A stretch of 64,000 nucleotides of DNA from Heloderma charlesbogerti (GCA_026122225.1 JANEZZ010000986.1:1096501-1160500), one strand, 5' to 3'. Counted from the first letter of the stretch, positions 22,363 through 34,350 are shown. Numbers and translations: made by a program. The notes: a model not told the origin generated them from the letters alone.

Positions 22363-22470
22363 TTGATGGTGTACATTTTTATCCTGCCTTTTTCCCCCAT
22401 GGGAAAAAGAGGTTCCTAGGCAGTCCCCCATCTAGGCACTGACCAGACCCAGACTTGCTTAGCTTCAGGG
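22363..22470 (-). mobile_element. 5S rRNA-derived SINE fragment with L2-like tail
   Basis: Read on the minus strand, 22470-22411 matches the second half of vertebrate 5S rRNA with scattered changes: CTGAAGCTAAGCAAGTCTGG, then GTCAGTGCCTAGATGGG, then GACTGCCTAGGAACC. This is followed by a LINE-like 3' tail (22410-22363) with GGCAGGATAAAAATGTACACC. 5S-derived (SINE3-type) elements with LINE tails are known in reptiles. The 5' half of the 5S head is missing, so the A box of the pol III promoter is lost. It is not a functional 5S gene. Confidence 0.65.
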
Positions 22471-23892
22471 CTTCATCACACAGAGCTTTTATCCTATGAT
22501 TGAGATTGCTCCTTCACGGAAGTTTGCGGGCTCTTTACATGATACTGTGACCCTGCTGTGACCCTTCTGAACTGAACTAAATGTCCTTTGTTCTGTTCTT
22601 AAATGGATTGCAGATAATGAGCTATCAAATTACCCTGTTGTGTTCCACTTCAGTTTCCTCCGTGAAAAGACTTAAAGCTGTGAGAAGAGGAGCGAGATCA
22701 ATGAAAGATAATGGAAGACTCAGATATGGGGAGAAGGAGGGGGAAGGGAGGGAAGGGAGTGTGTGTAAAGGGAGTCAGTTGTGATCCTGCATTTAAAACA
22801 GAAGCAGAAAGCCCCATTTTAAATGCAGGATTTTAGGCTGGTGTAGAGATGCCCTCAGCAAGGTAGATGCATCATGTGCCTTCAGGCAGTGACCTGCTAC
22901 CCTAGTTACATGTATTTTTTTAACATGACAAAGGTCAAAATAAAAAACTATGAGCACATTGGTGGCATTTAACACATGCAGTTTATAATCATGTATCTTG
23001 CTCAGATAGAAGCACATCTGGAATGAAGCAGTCAATAGACTAGTGTGCACTAGATCTTCTCTTCCTGAAGAATCGTTCTCCTGATCGGTGTGGAGTACTG
23101 ACCTGGAGAAGTATCCTGATTGGTATCCCACACCAAAATGACCCCCAAAATGTCATGCTGGGCTCTTCTTTCTACTTCCTTCTTATACAAGGGGTATAAG
23201 TCCAGAACACTCATTATCTACCTTATCTTTGAAAGTCCTTGCTTTCAAAGCAGTGGTGGCCTTCGCTAGACTTGAGATTCCACTGTCAATGGCTACAGTG
23301 TTTGGCATGATTTATTTCTACTTTTGTCATGTCTTCAATAACAAATCTCAGCATCACTGAGTGGTAATTAAATGTTTATTTAAAATATTCAGGAGATCTC
23401 AAGAACATATGGGGACTGTAACTGCCTTGTCAAAATTACCAGAAGTGCTGCCGTATTAAATTATTCATTTATTCAGGGTACAGAATTTTAACAAGGTTTC
23501 ATATTGCATTTATCTTGATTGCATTAAATCAATACCACCAACCTGAGAATCATGTCTTAATTTTTCTCCTAACCTTTGTTAGTGGCAACTGCCTCCTCTG
23601 CTTTCTCATTGCCTCAGCAGAAGCACTATCATATAGCTGCAGAGATCTGCTGTGAGTTGCCTGGAGAAGGACGAGGAAGAGTATTCACTTCAGTTCTAGT
23701 AACAGTGGCGGTGGTGGTGGTGGTAGTAATACAGTAGTAGTAGTAGTAGTTAGAAGATTCTAGTTTAAGGTTTTAATGGCCCTTGCATGTGATTTAAAAA
23801 TACAGCATACCTGTAAAGTTCAATAAAAGGTGGTTTCAAACGGACATTTGCTAATTGGCCATTTCAAAATGGATAGCAAGGTGTCTCCAACC
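22471..23892. other. Unique DNA with one microsatellite
   Basis: No gene recognised. Contains a GTG/GTA/AGT trinucleotide microsatellite at 23705-23752 and a short direct inversion near 22790-22830 (CATTTAAAAC / TTTTAAATGCAGGA). Confidence 0.45.
23705..23752. repeat. GTG/AGT trinucleotide microsatellite
   Basis: Starts as GGTGGTGGTGGT and turns into AGTAGTAGTAGT. It is an intergenic simple repeat with no open frame of interest. Confidence 0.85.
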
Positions 23893-24330
23893 TAGGGTTG
23901 TGCATACAAGCAAAACTTGAGTTCACTGAAGTCCTACGAAATCCTCCTCAAAGCTCATTCCATCCCATGTCCCTGCCAGATTGCAATTTGGGGGGGGGGG
24001 TCTTTTTACACATGAAAATGTGTGTGTGGTCTCATATGTATTTTCTTCCAAGTATGCATCAGTTCTGCACATCTTTGAAATGTGTGCATTCTTCTCTCAT
24101 TGATTAAAGTGGGTTTGTGCATATTTTTCAAAAGTAAACATTGGCATACACCTTTTTAAATGTAGGCATGCTGTTGAATGCATTTTTTTGATCCGCGAAT
24201 CACATTGCCAGCTCAGAAATGTATGCACTTCGACTGCAGATTGCATTTGAGTCCGTGTTTGGTCCAGGAGGTGCAAACTAGGTAAATCCTGATCAAAAAT
24301 GAATGGAAATGGATTTCTCATACATTTCTA
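23893..24330. mobile_element. AT-rich hAT-type MITE (family B)
   Basis: A 438-bp element with ends TAGGGTTG and CATTTCTA, decayed forms of TAGGGATG/CATCCCTA. It is flanked by CTCCAACC (23885-23892) and CTCTAACC (24331-24338), 7 of 8 identical. The interior is AT-rich with repeated TGTGCAT/TATGCA motifs and a subterminal TGCAGATTGCATTTGAGTCC block. It shares sequence with 27866-28290 and 55612-55765. No coding capacity. Confidence 0.75.
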
Positions 24331-24338
24331 CTCTAACC

Positions 24339-25039
24339 ACATATAGTACTTTGGCTTCCCTACTATCCCAGATTGGCAAGCAGTTGTGACAAAGCAGTAA
24401 TTATTGATTTACCAGGTGGCTGGAGGCAACAAATGATTGGCTCTCTATCAGTTAGAGCTGCCAAACAGTCTTCTTTTGAATGGTCAGCAGCATGGAGTGG
24501 AATTGAACAAGCTGAGTGGAATTAGTTGAGTTCTGTACAATAATACACAACACATACATATTTTTGTCACAAATGTGAGGATTTCACTTGGTGAGGTAAG
24601 TGTGTCAGGATATCAAGACTGACCCATCAAAAACCCACATTCCAGAGCAAATATTTGCCTTGTGTGGAATTCCATGACAATGTAGCAGATGTTCATTTGA
24701 ACCCACACACAATGACAAAGAAACAACAATTAAAGGAAATACAGTACCAAAAGAACTATAGAAATATAAAATTGGGGTGGAGGGAACAATACACATAGTC
24801 CAACCTGGGCTCCAGAGATGGAATGAGATGCCTGGATGGGTATATGGAGCAGGAAGCGCACACATTAAAATTAATGACCTTCGGTGCATGTGTCCAGAGA
24901 TGATAAGGAGAGAGGTAAGAGAGTGCCACTGAATCCCTTGCTGATCGCAGAGCACTGATCATTGCTAGATCTTCATAAGGCATAAAATGTAGGATTGTTG
25001 TTGTTTTTAATATGTCATGTAGCTTGGCTGTGTTGTCCA
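24339..25039. other. No gene seen
   Basis: About 700 bp of unique-looking DNA between a MITE and a CR1-like fragment. Open frames here are short and lack exon features. Confidence 0.4.
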
Positions 25040-25347
25040 AAACAGAAGGAAGATAGCACATTGTTAAACTATGGAATTTGCTGCCATAAGAAATAGCGAT
25101 TGCCAGCATGGATGGCTTTAAAAGGGGATTAGACAAATTCATGGAGAAGGCTATGAAATGGTCACTAGTCCTGGTGGCTCTATGCTGCCTCAAGTATCAC
25201 AGGCAGTGTGCCTATGTATATCATTCGCTGGAGGTCATGGGAGGGGGGGGTGCTGTTGCACTTATGTTCTACATATGGGTTTCCTGTGGGCAGCTGGGTG
25301 GCCGGACTAGATGGGCCTTTCGTTTGATCCAGCATGACTCTTCTTAT
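25040..25347 (+). mobile_element. CR1-like LINE 3' fragment
   Basis: Order of conserved blocks: GGAATTTGCTGCCATAAGAA, ATGGATGGCTTTAAAAGGGG, AGACAAATTCATGGAGAAGG, GGTGGCTCTATGCTGCCTC, GTGCTGTTGCACTTATG, GGGTTTCCTGTGGGCAGC and GGACTAGATGGGCCTTTCG. The same order appears at 53745-54300 and, inverted, at 60395-60622. This is the end of the ORF plus the 3' UTR of a CR1-group LINE. No continuous frame remains. Confidence 0.65.
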
Positions 25348-25630
25348 TCTCTTAACTGGTCCATACAACAAGCAGGCAGGCACCAACATTGCTCTGTTTT
25401 TGGCATCTGTTAAAGACGTTCTTATTTAAATATGCCTTTCCTGAGTAAAGACCTGACATAGGTCTATTGGTACAATTTGATTTTAAATATGTATGTATTT
25501 TTTGAATTTTGACATTTTGATTTTTATTGCTATTCACCACTCAGGAATCTATATATTTAGATGTGGACAGCTCTATGCATGATACTGTTTTAGGGGGAAA
25601 GAAGCTTAACAAGTTGAGGACACTAGTGGC

Positions 25631-26071
25631 TAGGGATGAGGTAGAAATTAGTTTGGTCTGCATTTTACCTAATTTTGCACGTTTGAACCAATAAGTGAAC
25701 CAAAACTCAGTTATCCTTTGAAATTTGCAGTTCTCTGAATTTTGCAATGGAGTTCTCCAATTGAAAAATGAATATAAAATGGATATATTAAGGGAAAGTG
25801 CACATAAAAATGCCTATATTTGTGAAATTAACATTAAAATGCATCATGTTAGCAAAAGTATTGGCAAAAATATGCACAGTGGGCAACATTGCATGCAAAA
25901 ATGCATGTACACAAAATGCACTCCAAAATGCGTAAAAAAATTCATGCCATTTTTTTTTAAAAAATTCAAAAATATTCTCAAGACTGAACTTAAGACTAGA
26001 AAAATTTGAGTGAAACTGAACTGAAGACTGGAAAAAAGAGAAACCAAAACTGATAGTTTCGTCCATCCCTA
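25631..26071. mobile_element. AT-rich hAT-type MITE (family B relative)
   Basis: Starts TAGGGATG and ends CATCCCTA. The AT-rich interior of about 440 bp has TGCATGCAAAAATGCATG and AAATATGCACAG motifs. The ends match the MITE family, but the flanks (CTAGTGGC and TTATTGCT) do not give a convincing 8-bp duplication, so age or a different insertion history is possible. The overlapping frames are products of AAATGCAT-type repeats. Confidence 0.6.
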
Positions 26072-27017
26072 TTATTGCTTAGGATGGTGCGTTGGCGTAG
26101 AGCAAAAGGTATATTTGGTTATTCCAATATAGCATTCTGTGCCATTTAACATACTGGCTCACTGTGCATTCTTGCATAATGGAAATATTTTCCCCTGGAT
26201 TCTCAGGCTTGTCATATGGAGTACCAAGGGCCTTGACTAAGCAGATCCAATCTGCATAATGACGACTCCTGCTTTGTCTTTATAACTGCAAGTGCTGAAC
26301 AAAGGCTCCTTGGAAACCGCTCCACCAGAAGCTTTACTTGTCCGGAGTGTTCAAGGCTCGGCTCACAAAAGACTATCAAACAGTCATCAGCTGTAGCAGA
26401 TTTCAGTCACTAGCAACCTGAAACTTAATTGAACCAGTGACCTAAGGGTGAAAGGGTCTGTTTCCCATTATCAGTTCCCCGAGTCATTCAGTCACAGTGC
26501 ATTTTTCTTCAGTCTACAAAAGCATCAATTGGGCAAATAAAAGTGCTGTTGGTCCTCGGACATTTCACTTTAGATGGTTTCTGTTTCTTTCTTTGCTGCG
26601 AGGTTCATGATGCCTTGGATCTCAACTGCCAGCTCTGCCCCTAATGCTCAGGGTAGGAAGGGGTAGGTCCTTATCTCATTTATCTTTACAGTATCTCAGG
26701 GTGAGTATCACAGGTACAGCAGGTGGCAGAAGGGTGGGTGCATGAATGCATGCTACGGTATAGCATAACATGAAGAGTATGGATGGGAACTCTGCAAATC
26801 TCACCTCAGCCCTAAACTCAGTTTCAACCCCTGCCCTACCCTGTCCAGTGTGAGGAGAATAACACTATTTTATGGGTCTGCTGTAAGGGGGCTGACCATA
26901 AAGATCATCGCACACATATCTGCCTTATCAGATCAAAGCCTCTGAGCCATTGCAATGAGCAGATGTAATGTAGGCTAGGAAACTGGAAGTTCCTTGCTAG
27001 AAACTCACTCTTGTGTG
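26072..27017. other. No gene seen
   Basis: About 950 bp of unique-looking DNA with no exon-like frame and no recognised repeat. Confidence 0.4.
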
Positions 27018-27153
27018 AGGGGTGAGGAATATGTGGCCATCCAAATGTTTTTGGACTCCATCTCCCATCATCCATGACCACTGGCAATCCTTGCTGGGCT
27101 GACAGAAGTTGGAATCCAATGACATCTGGAGAATCACATATTTCCCACATGCC
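27018..27153. mobile_element. Short palindromic hAT-like MITE (family C)
   Basis: Begins GGGGTGAGGAATATGTGGCC, contains GGACTCCATCTCCCATCATC and ends CACATATTTCCCACATGCCC. The arms are more diverged than in the copy at 28319-28456. Confidence 0.6.
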
Positions 27154-27189
27154 CTGTCTTATGTGTGAACCAAGTTCCAAACTACACAT

Positions 27190-27860
27190 TGCACTCTTTT
27201 TTTTTATTTACAACATTTATATACCACCCCATCTAAACAGATTCCAGAACAATGAACAATAGAAGATAAAAAGAGTAAAACACCGTATTAAAATTTTTGT
27301 TTTTAAAAACAAAGAACCAATAAAAACTGTGGCTGGTCAATGAAGGAAGGCTTCTTGAAATAAAGATGTTTTCAGCAGGTGCCAAAAACAATAAAATATT
27401 TGTGCCTACCTGACCTCCGGTGGCAGGGAGTTCCACAGAAAGGGAGCCACCACACTGAAGGCTCTTCTCCAGGTGGACTCCAATCAGGTTAGAGGTCCAT
27501 GCAGAACCACCAGGACCTCAGTGACTGATGACCTCACTGATGACCTCAGTGACTGGGCAGGTTGATAATGGAGAATGCACTTTCTCAGGTATTCTAGTCC
27601 CAAGTTATTTAGGGCTTTATACACTAGTACCTAAACTTTAAACATGGCCTAGTAGTGAATAGGCAGCGAATGCAGTTCCCTCAGCAAAGGAATTGCATGC
27701 TGAAAGGGGGCAGCTCCCGACAACAGCCGAGTTGCTGCATTCTGCACTAGCTCCAGCTTCCAGACCAGCCTTAAGGAGAGCTCCACATAGAGTGCATTGC
27801 ATGTAATAGACAGTGAAATGTAATTCCATGTAATAGTATAACGCAACATCCCCTTTTAAA
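27190..27860 (-). mobile_element. L2-clade LINE C-terminal fragment
   Basis: On the minus strand it retains pieces of the RT C-terminal region. The frame 27849-27649 contains CNALYVELSLRLVWKLELVQ and NAATRLLSG, parallel to the intact L2 at 2413-2982. Further downstream, broken frames carry YKALNNLGLEYL and WRRAFSVVAPFLWNSLPPEV. The 3' end is at an A-rich end near 27190 (TTTTTTTATTTACAAC on the plus strand). It is old, with many frame changes. Confidence 0.7.
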
Positions 27861-27865
27861 CTGGA

Positions 27866-28290
27866 TAGGGATGTGCAAATCAGCAAAATTCAAGCTCACC
27901 AAAGTTCTCCAAATTCCATCGCGAACCTCATTCCAACTTGAGTCCTTATCAGATTGCGAGCTATGTTTTCTTTTCTTTTCACATGAAAATCTGTGTGTAT
28001 TTCCTTGTGTATTTTTCCAAATGTATGCACCAATTGTGTGCATTTTTTAAATGTACACATTTTTGAAATGTATGCATTTTTTAAATATACACATTCTTCT
28101 CCCATAATTAAAGAGTATTTGTGCACATTTTATAAATGTATTCATTTTGAAGTGTATGCATCCTGTCGAACACTTCTTTTTTTGGTCCGAGATCCACTCT
28201 GCAAGCCTGGAAATGTACAGACTTTGACTGCAGATTACGTCCGAGTCCGTGTTCAGTCCATGTTCAATTCAATCGGGGTAATTAAATCTG
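27866..28290. mobile_element. AT-rich hAT-type MITE (family B), right end lost
   Basis: Starts TAGGGATGTGCAAATC at 27866 and runs parallel to 23893-24330: the same subterminal CACCAAAGTTCTCCAAATTC, the same TTTTTCACATGAAAATC-type block and GCAGATTACGTCCGAGTCCG near the end. The final CATCCCTA is not found. It abuts the L2 fragment at 27190-27860. Confidence 0.6.
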
Positions 28291-28318
28291 GGATTAAAGA
28301 AGTAAGGGGGGTGTAATC

Positions 28319-28456
28319 CAGGAATGGGGAATTTGTGGCCCTCCAGATGTTGTTGGACTACAATTCTCATAATCCCTCACCATTGGCTATGCTAGCTAAG
28401 ACTGATAGGAGTTGCACTCCAAAAGCACCTGGAGGACCAGAAGTTCCCCACCCCTG
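28319..28456. mobile_element. Short palindromic hAT-like MITE (family C) with duplication
   Basis: Starts CAGGAATGGGGAA and ends TTCCCCACCCCTG. The flanks are GTGTAATC (28311-28318) and GTATAACC (28457-28464), 6 of 8 identical. The arms pair over GGCCCTCCAGATGTTGTTGG and its inverse near the right end. The CAGGNNTGGGG end is typical of Charlie-like hAT elements. Confidence 0.75.
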
Positions 28457-29349
28457 GTATAACCCCATTGCTTCTCAAGCATCTTTTCTAGCTAAAAAGA
28501 GTTCACCTATCATCCAGTGCATTTGCATGGATTTTATTAGCCAGCCAGTTTCAGCCTTTTTAAATGAGCAATATCCCTTCAGATTCTTCTTTTGCCAGAC
28601 CATACAGTTTTCCTTAATAGTATGTCTTGTGATGTGCTTCAACCATAGTTTCCAACTTGCCAACATAAATCTGTTCCCTTGTGTTTTTTCCCATGTATAT
28701 AGATGGAATACTTCTCTTCTGTGCACTATATCAGTTGATAATGACAGCATATAGTTAAGAACCAGAACATCAACATGCCTTTGGTAAAGAAACATCATTC
28801 CCCATAGATCTATTGGCATTCTTGAGGATATCAATAAGCATATTGATATGGGTCAAAAAAATACTCATAAAAATGAATTTTTTTTTTGATTCCATCTTGT
28901 TTCAATCACTCAGTACAAAAAACTAAAATAGTGTGAAGAAAACCATCAACAAATTCCATTCTAATTTGTTCACACATACAGCAAAGAAAATATATTCAGT
29001 ACTTTTTCCTTAGATTTTCTGCAGGACTCATATACTGTAGATTGCAAACAAATCTTAGCAAACAGCTGCCATTTTTATTAACCCAGGAAAAAGCAAAGGA
29101 GAAGTAGTTGCGATCGGTAGCCTTCTCCTGTGACAAAATCCTACATTACATCTATTTAATACAGATGTAGGTGAAGTCTCAGTCCTAAACAAGTTTACTT
29201 ATAACTTAATAGACGTTAGTCCCACTTGCTTCCATGTGAGTGTGGTTAGTATTATAGGGGGGCAGGGGACCAATAGTGTTTGAAAATCTGAACCACAATT
29301 GCATGGCTTTTAGTGGGTCAAGGTAGCCATTCATATTTCTATATCAGTA
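28457..29349. other. No gene seen
   Basis: Unique AT-rich DNA. A diverged small foldback repeat may lie at about 29158-29245 (CAGTCCTAAACAAGTTTAC ... GAGTGTGGTTAGTATTATAG). Nothing exon-like. Confidence 0.4.
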
Positions 29350-30066
29350 AATGTAGCATGCTGTTCACACAACACGCTAATCCACATTAAGACTGGTTGC
29401 AGATGATAGCATTGGTAAAAGAAGTCACTGTGGCTTCTCCCCCCTCTGCCCCCATGCATGCTGTGTGCATGACCATCATTTGCATAATTCCCCATGATGC
29501 AGCATGGGTTGGCATGTCGTCCAAAGCCAGTGCGTAATACGGCGGAGGTAGCTTTGTACTCGCCCTACAACCCACGACTTTCAGTAGAGGTTATAGGGTG
29601 GGTACAAAACTACGCCCAAAGCACTGTGCACAGCATTTAGATGACACATCAACTATGCATGTGACAGTCGTGTATGCAGTACATGCGGGGAAAAGGGGAG
29701 AACCTGCAATGGCTTCTTTTACTGACATGATCATCCAAACACCCCCTCAGTGGCTGAGTGTGGGTTGTTTGTTGAACCGTGGGTTAGTATGCTATCTGAA
29801 CCCAGCACATTTTCTGCAGGCTGGCTTGTTAACCATGCAGTGTGGCTTGTTAACCACCCTGACCAATGCAACAACAAACTGTGGATTCTCAAGGTGGGTG
29901 GCTTGTTCGAGAAAAATAAGCCATAGTGCATGGTTAACAAGCCACCCTGTGGAAAATGTCCTGGGTTTAGCCAACACACTAACCCATAGTTCAACAAACA
30001 ATCCACGGTTCAACAACAACCCACGTTCAACCACTGAGTGTGGGTTAGCCTGTTGTGTGAACCCAG
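29350..30066. mobile_element. Composite foldback element built of two inverted pairs
   Basis: The ends are inverted copies: TTCACACAACACGCTAATCC at 29354-29373 and the inverse GGGTTAGCCTGTTGTGTGAA ending near 30062. Inside, the first inverted pair has arms at about 29395-29570 and 29590-29740. The second has arms at about 29755-29880 and 29925-30050, with TTGTTAACCATG paired to CATGGTTAACAA. Because the arms mirror each other, open frames on opposite strands give similar peptides, which is an artefact and not a gene family. Superfamily undetermined; related sequence lies at 60660-61090. Confidence 0.65.
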
Positions 30067-31770
30067 TCATTATTATCCTTGGACAAAATCCAGCCACATC
30101 AGGACTTTTAAGTCTATTCAACTGACAAAGCAATCCTGTACAAATCTACTCAAAAGAAAGCCCCATTGAGTTCAGGGGGTTGTGTGTATAAGACTGCAAC
30201 CTTAGTGTGAGTTGAGCATGTACTTCAGGGACATAAAGTGCTTATCTTTGGCTGGGTTTAATAGGTTGCCTAAACAAGAACATCTACATAATAGAAAAGG
30301 GAAAGTAATATGTGAACTGATATCATACAAAGCTGATATCCCAGTACAATTTTAAGCCCATTTTGAAGCTGATGTTTTATAAAAGAATCAGCAAGTCCAA
30401 TAAAAGTATCATCTGTTCACTCAGTAAACTTTCTAGTACAATCCAGCCTCATTAACCTTCATGGACGTTTTGCCTCTGTTTTCAGAGAGAAATGGATTGC
30501 ATCCTTCCTCTGTATTTAGTTATAGGATAATATTACTTTCCCCCAACCCTTAGTCTAGTCCTTTCTGAAAAGAAGCTGGAAGGCACAGTTAAATAACCAT
30601 TAGAGACCTCCAAATCCATCTTAGTGGCTTCCATTACTTTCTATCACTTCCTGCTTTATTCTGTTTATGCCTGGGTGCTTTGGGATTCTGCATTCAAGAT
30701 ATTTCCCATAAAGCAGGATTTCACAGGGTTCATTTTAAAGCCTAGAAATCCCATAATGGTTGCCCAAAGAATCATATGTACTAATATATCCCCCCAAAAG
30801 ATGCAAGAGAGTCTGAAACTTAGAGGGTAGGTTTCTCCCCACCCCCACCCCACCACTGTTTTATTGTCCATAAGAGCTTATAATGAGATGAATAATTCCC
30901 AGGGTACTTATTTGATCTCTCTTTTTATGTACTTCTCCAATGTTTCAGAGTCTAGTGGGCCCAGCTATAGAAGAAGGAATAGGACTATATCCTGATAGAT
31001 ATAATCTTTCTCATTCCACTTCTATGGTATTTGGAGTTACTAAAACAATGATGGTTCATTTCCCAGATATCTCCGCAATCATGATGTATTATTTATTTAT
31101 TTTCCACATTTCTTTCCCAACTTTTAAGAATATTTTTTCCAATTTGACTGACAGTTAAAAATAATAAAAGCTTCCAATTTGACTAACAGTTAAAAATAAA
31201 AAAGCAATAAAATATCATCAATTAAGACAACAGCAGCACATAAAACTGCAGGATGGATCCAGGTTTAGGTTTGTGCAATGGGGCTGGCAGAAGTGGACTT
31301 CTCTATCCCCACAGCAACCCCCACAGCCCCCCCCCCAATATACATAGGGGGTCAGGGAACCCTGCTCACTACGGAAGGCTGTGCTGTGGGACACCGAGGG
31401 AAGGAGGAATCCTTGAATATCCCCACTCACTTTCCTTGAGCATCTTCCATCTGATTTGAGGGATCTCCTCTGCCCCTTCAGTCCCCTCCATGATCATCTG
31501 TCCCATTGAGCAGGGTCCCTCAATCTTCTGTGTAGCATTTTGGTGATCGGGGGGGGGACGACTGTTGTAGGTGAGGAGTGGGTGGGAAGTCTGCTTCTGC
31601 CAGCACCATTGCTCCTAAATCTTGACCCAATACAGAGTAAACAAGTTGACAATAACAAAGTTCAACACAAAGAAGCTTTCCAGTGCAGCAATGTTTTTAA
31701 AGTAAGCTTTAAAACAGAAAGGGGTTGACTGATATTCTAGTATCTTGGCACCATTATTAGTTCTATTCCC
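30067..31770. other. No gene seen; small repeat pieces
   Basis: Contains a small foldback repeat at about 30133-30202 (AATCCTGTACAAATCTACTC ... TATAAGACTGCAACC) and a TTATTTATTTATTTTCC LINE-tail-like tract at about 31085-31210. No exon recognised. Confidence 0.4.
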
Positions 31771-31773
31771 CAA

Positions 31774-32310
31774 TAGGGATGGGTGAACATTTAGTTTCAC
31801 GTTCTCCTGCATTTGATTTTTTTAAATCTAAAGTTATTTCTCTCCCAAATATGAAGACCTTGATGAACTTTCGGAAATTCTAATCAAACATTAACTGAAA
31901 TGAAATCTTCATCCATCTGCACTAGTCAATTTCAAATAGGTACAGGTTCAAATAGATATAGGTAGAATAAATTTCAAATAGGTACATGGTCTTCTCCAGC
32001 ATGGGGAGGATCATGTACCTGACTGCCATGTAGCAATGATAGATGAAGAACCAGCCAAAAAATAAAATGAGGCAACCCTAATTAAGGAATAACATGGTTG
32101 AATACACAGAGATTCAGAGCAAGACTTTTAAGAGCTAAGCACCCACAGCCCTGGGGCTGGATGGCTAAATTTGTCAGTTTTGTTTTCATACACATTTGGA
32201 TTTTTTAAATTTCAAATTCATTCTGTTCAAAATAGGAAGAACCTTGCAAATGTTGGTAAATTCTTATCAAAACTGAAATGAAATTATCATCCATCCTTAT
32301 CTCCCAATAA
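31774..32310. mobile_element. Decayed family B MITE fragments
   Basis: Two AT-rich pieces, about 31774-31915 (TAGGGATGGGTGAACATTTA ... CTTCATCCATC) and about 32165-32310 (ending TTATCATCCATCC), share the AACTGAAATGAAAT subterminal motif with each other. They look like two degraded copies or one duplicated copy. Edges are uncertain. Confidence 0.4.
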
Positions 32311-33424
32311 CTAGTCTAAAGAGGTGCAGGTTAGTTGTGTGTTGGTGCATCAACAAAAAAGAAGCGTAACTTGATAGAAAATGGGCAATGTTATTTGATA
32401 ATTGAAATAGTCAGAACCCTTATAAAAATTAAGCACACTGAAGTCCTATATACCGAGCATGCAGAACCTCTTTCAACTCAAGAGTTGAATTCCAGTTCTG
32501 AGAAGCTCTCAGGGGTCACATTCCAGTGGTGGGCAGGGCCAAAGGGACCCAATATGCATGCATAGTTTAGCGTCAACCTTACTGCTGGTTACTAACCTTA
32601 CTAACTACACCTTAGGAGAGACATTTCAATCTTCTAACATAGGGGAAAAAACTGCATAACTGCCAGGAAGGCACCAAACAATTGGTGTTTGAAGGAAAGG
32701 GGGTGGAGCCAGGGAACCAGGCATGTGATGGAATTATTTAGTAAGGATGCCTCCTGTTAGAAAGGCCGTTAGCAGAGAAAAAGCAAAAGGCAAAGCAGAA
32801 TAAGCATTTGCCAGTTCCACATACACAGAGGCTATAAAAAAGGAGACCACACCCTTCTTCAGGGAAGGAAGGAAAAACATTTTTACTCACAAGTATTCTT
32901 GCATATACAATGCAGGTACAGCATAGAGTGTAAAAAAAGGAGTGTATTGAGTCCATATTGTGTTCCATTACACAGGCAGGAGCAAGAGAGCAAACACATG
33001 TGCTCCCAGCAATGGTGGAAGTTAGAGAGAGGGGAAGGGGAGGAAGGGGAGGAGCTAAAGGAAGAAATCACAGGAAACCACACTGTAGGCTGTAGAGATC
33101 CTAAGGCTAGCTGTGGTCAAAATTCTCATGATCCAACTAAGTGCAACACTGCCCCCTTCCAGTACCTTGCAGATGAGGTTGCAATATTCCCAACAGCATG
33201 GCCATCTGGGGACACCCCAGCTTTGGAATGGACCTCCAGAGGGACTCCAGAGGATTGGGACCCACTGAATTAGATTCTGTACCTTTGCTCTATGCCCATA
33301 GGCACGTAGATATAGGATAGATACAGCCCGAGTCCACTGGATCTTTGGATGGTGAAAGAGCAGCAAGGGCCCCTTCCTCCACCATGCAGAAATGCAGCTT
33401 ATGACAGGAAAGTGATGCATGTTA
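32311..33424. other. No gene seen
   Basis: About 1.1 kb without recognisable repeats. The 124-codon frame at 32899-33273 lacks any domain and has no exon context; I regard it as chance. Confidence 0.4.
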
Positions 33425-33610
33425 ATGGATTTATGTATGTACATATGTATGTACGTATGTATTTGATTTGTATTCCACCTTTCTATCAAGAAAAATGTCA
33501 CTCAAGGTGGCTTACAGTCACAAATAAAACTCGATTAAAACAACCATAGAAAAAATGCATTAAAATACAACAATAACAGAATAAAAAGAGCATCCAGCCC
33601 AACAGACCTG
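33425..33610 (-). mobile_element. LINE 3'-end remnant (L2-like) with GTAT repeat
   Basis: A TATGTATGTACATATG microsatellite (33433-33467) leads into TTGTATTCCACCTTTC and CTCAAGGTGGCTTACAGTCA, the inverted form of an L2-type 3' UTR, followed by AAAATACAACAATAACAG. No coding part is left. Confidence 0.5.
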
Positions 33611-33954
33611 CTTACACACCAAAAGTCCGCTTGAATAGTCTTTGCCTGCCAGCAGAAGGACAACAGAAAGCAGGCCAAACTGTGTGGATTGTTGTGAGAT
33701 TCTTCAAACAAAAACGGAAGGGCCTCTGCATAATCAGGTGTTCACACCAAAAACCCTCATCATACAAGCATCAGGTGTATGGTGAAGGTGAGCGACTTTC
33801 ATCACTCCACTACCACACAGAGGCCCAGTGAAGATATGTGCACAGACAGTTTAATTACATATTTTATTACACATTTGCACCTGATATGTGGTTATATTCC
33901 ATGATAAAGAAATGGTACCGAATTGTCTCCTGCAAACTTACTACAATGTGTATG

Positions 33955-34350
33955 CAGGGATGTATGGACTGCGCAAAATCCACTCTGTCTGGGTTTTAAG
34001 GATTGTCTGGTGCCTTTGTTCCATTGTCCGATCACAGGCAGATGTGATTTTTTTTTGCCATGTGGAAAAATACACAAATAATTACATAAGAAGTTTCGTA
34101 ACAATTTACATAATTTACCTCAGTACCTAACATTTAGAGTATTGTCCCCCATTCCATTCAATTTTTCCTCAGCAGAAACCTGTGTTTTTTCCTACAAATA
34201 AATACACGCAACTTTCAGGAAAGTATAAAAAAATCCGAAAATCCACTGACTCCGCGGCCTGTGGGGGTCACTCTGCGGAGGATTCTGCAGATTGGATGCT
34301 TACAAATCTGAGCTCATTTTAGTCTGTCTCGAATTTCTCCAACATCCCTA
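33955..34350. mobile_element. AT-rich hAT-type MITE (family B) with duplication
   Basis: A 396-bp element with ends CAGGGATG and CATCCCTA. The flanks TGTGTATG (33947-33954) and GGTGTATG (34351-34358) are 7 of 8 identical. The right subterminal part (about 34235-34350) has CTCTGCGGAGGATTCTGCAG, comparable to 45140-45224. Confidence 0.8.

Noticed and set aside
22411..22470. 5S rRNA gene
   Set aside because: Only about half of the 5S sequence, with many changes and a LINE tail attached; a SINE remnant.
25631..26071. 8-bp duplication for this MITE
   Set aside because: Flanks CTAGTGGC and TTATTGCT agree at only 4 of 8 positions, no better than loose chance.
27896..28126. Lys/His/Cys-rich frames in the AT-rich MITE (also 25725-26009)
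   Set aside because: They arise from repeated ATGCATTTTT-type motifs and have no homology or exon context.
29598..30125. 175-codon plus-strand frame and similar minus-strand frames nearby
   Set aside because: The similarity of frames on opposite strands comes from the inverted arms of the foldback element, not from related genes.
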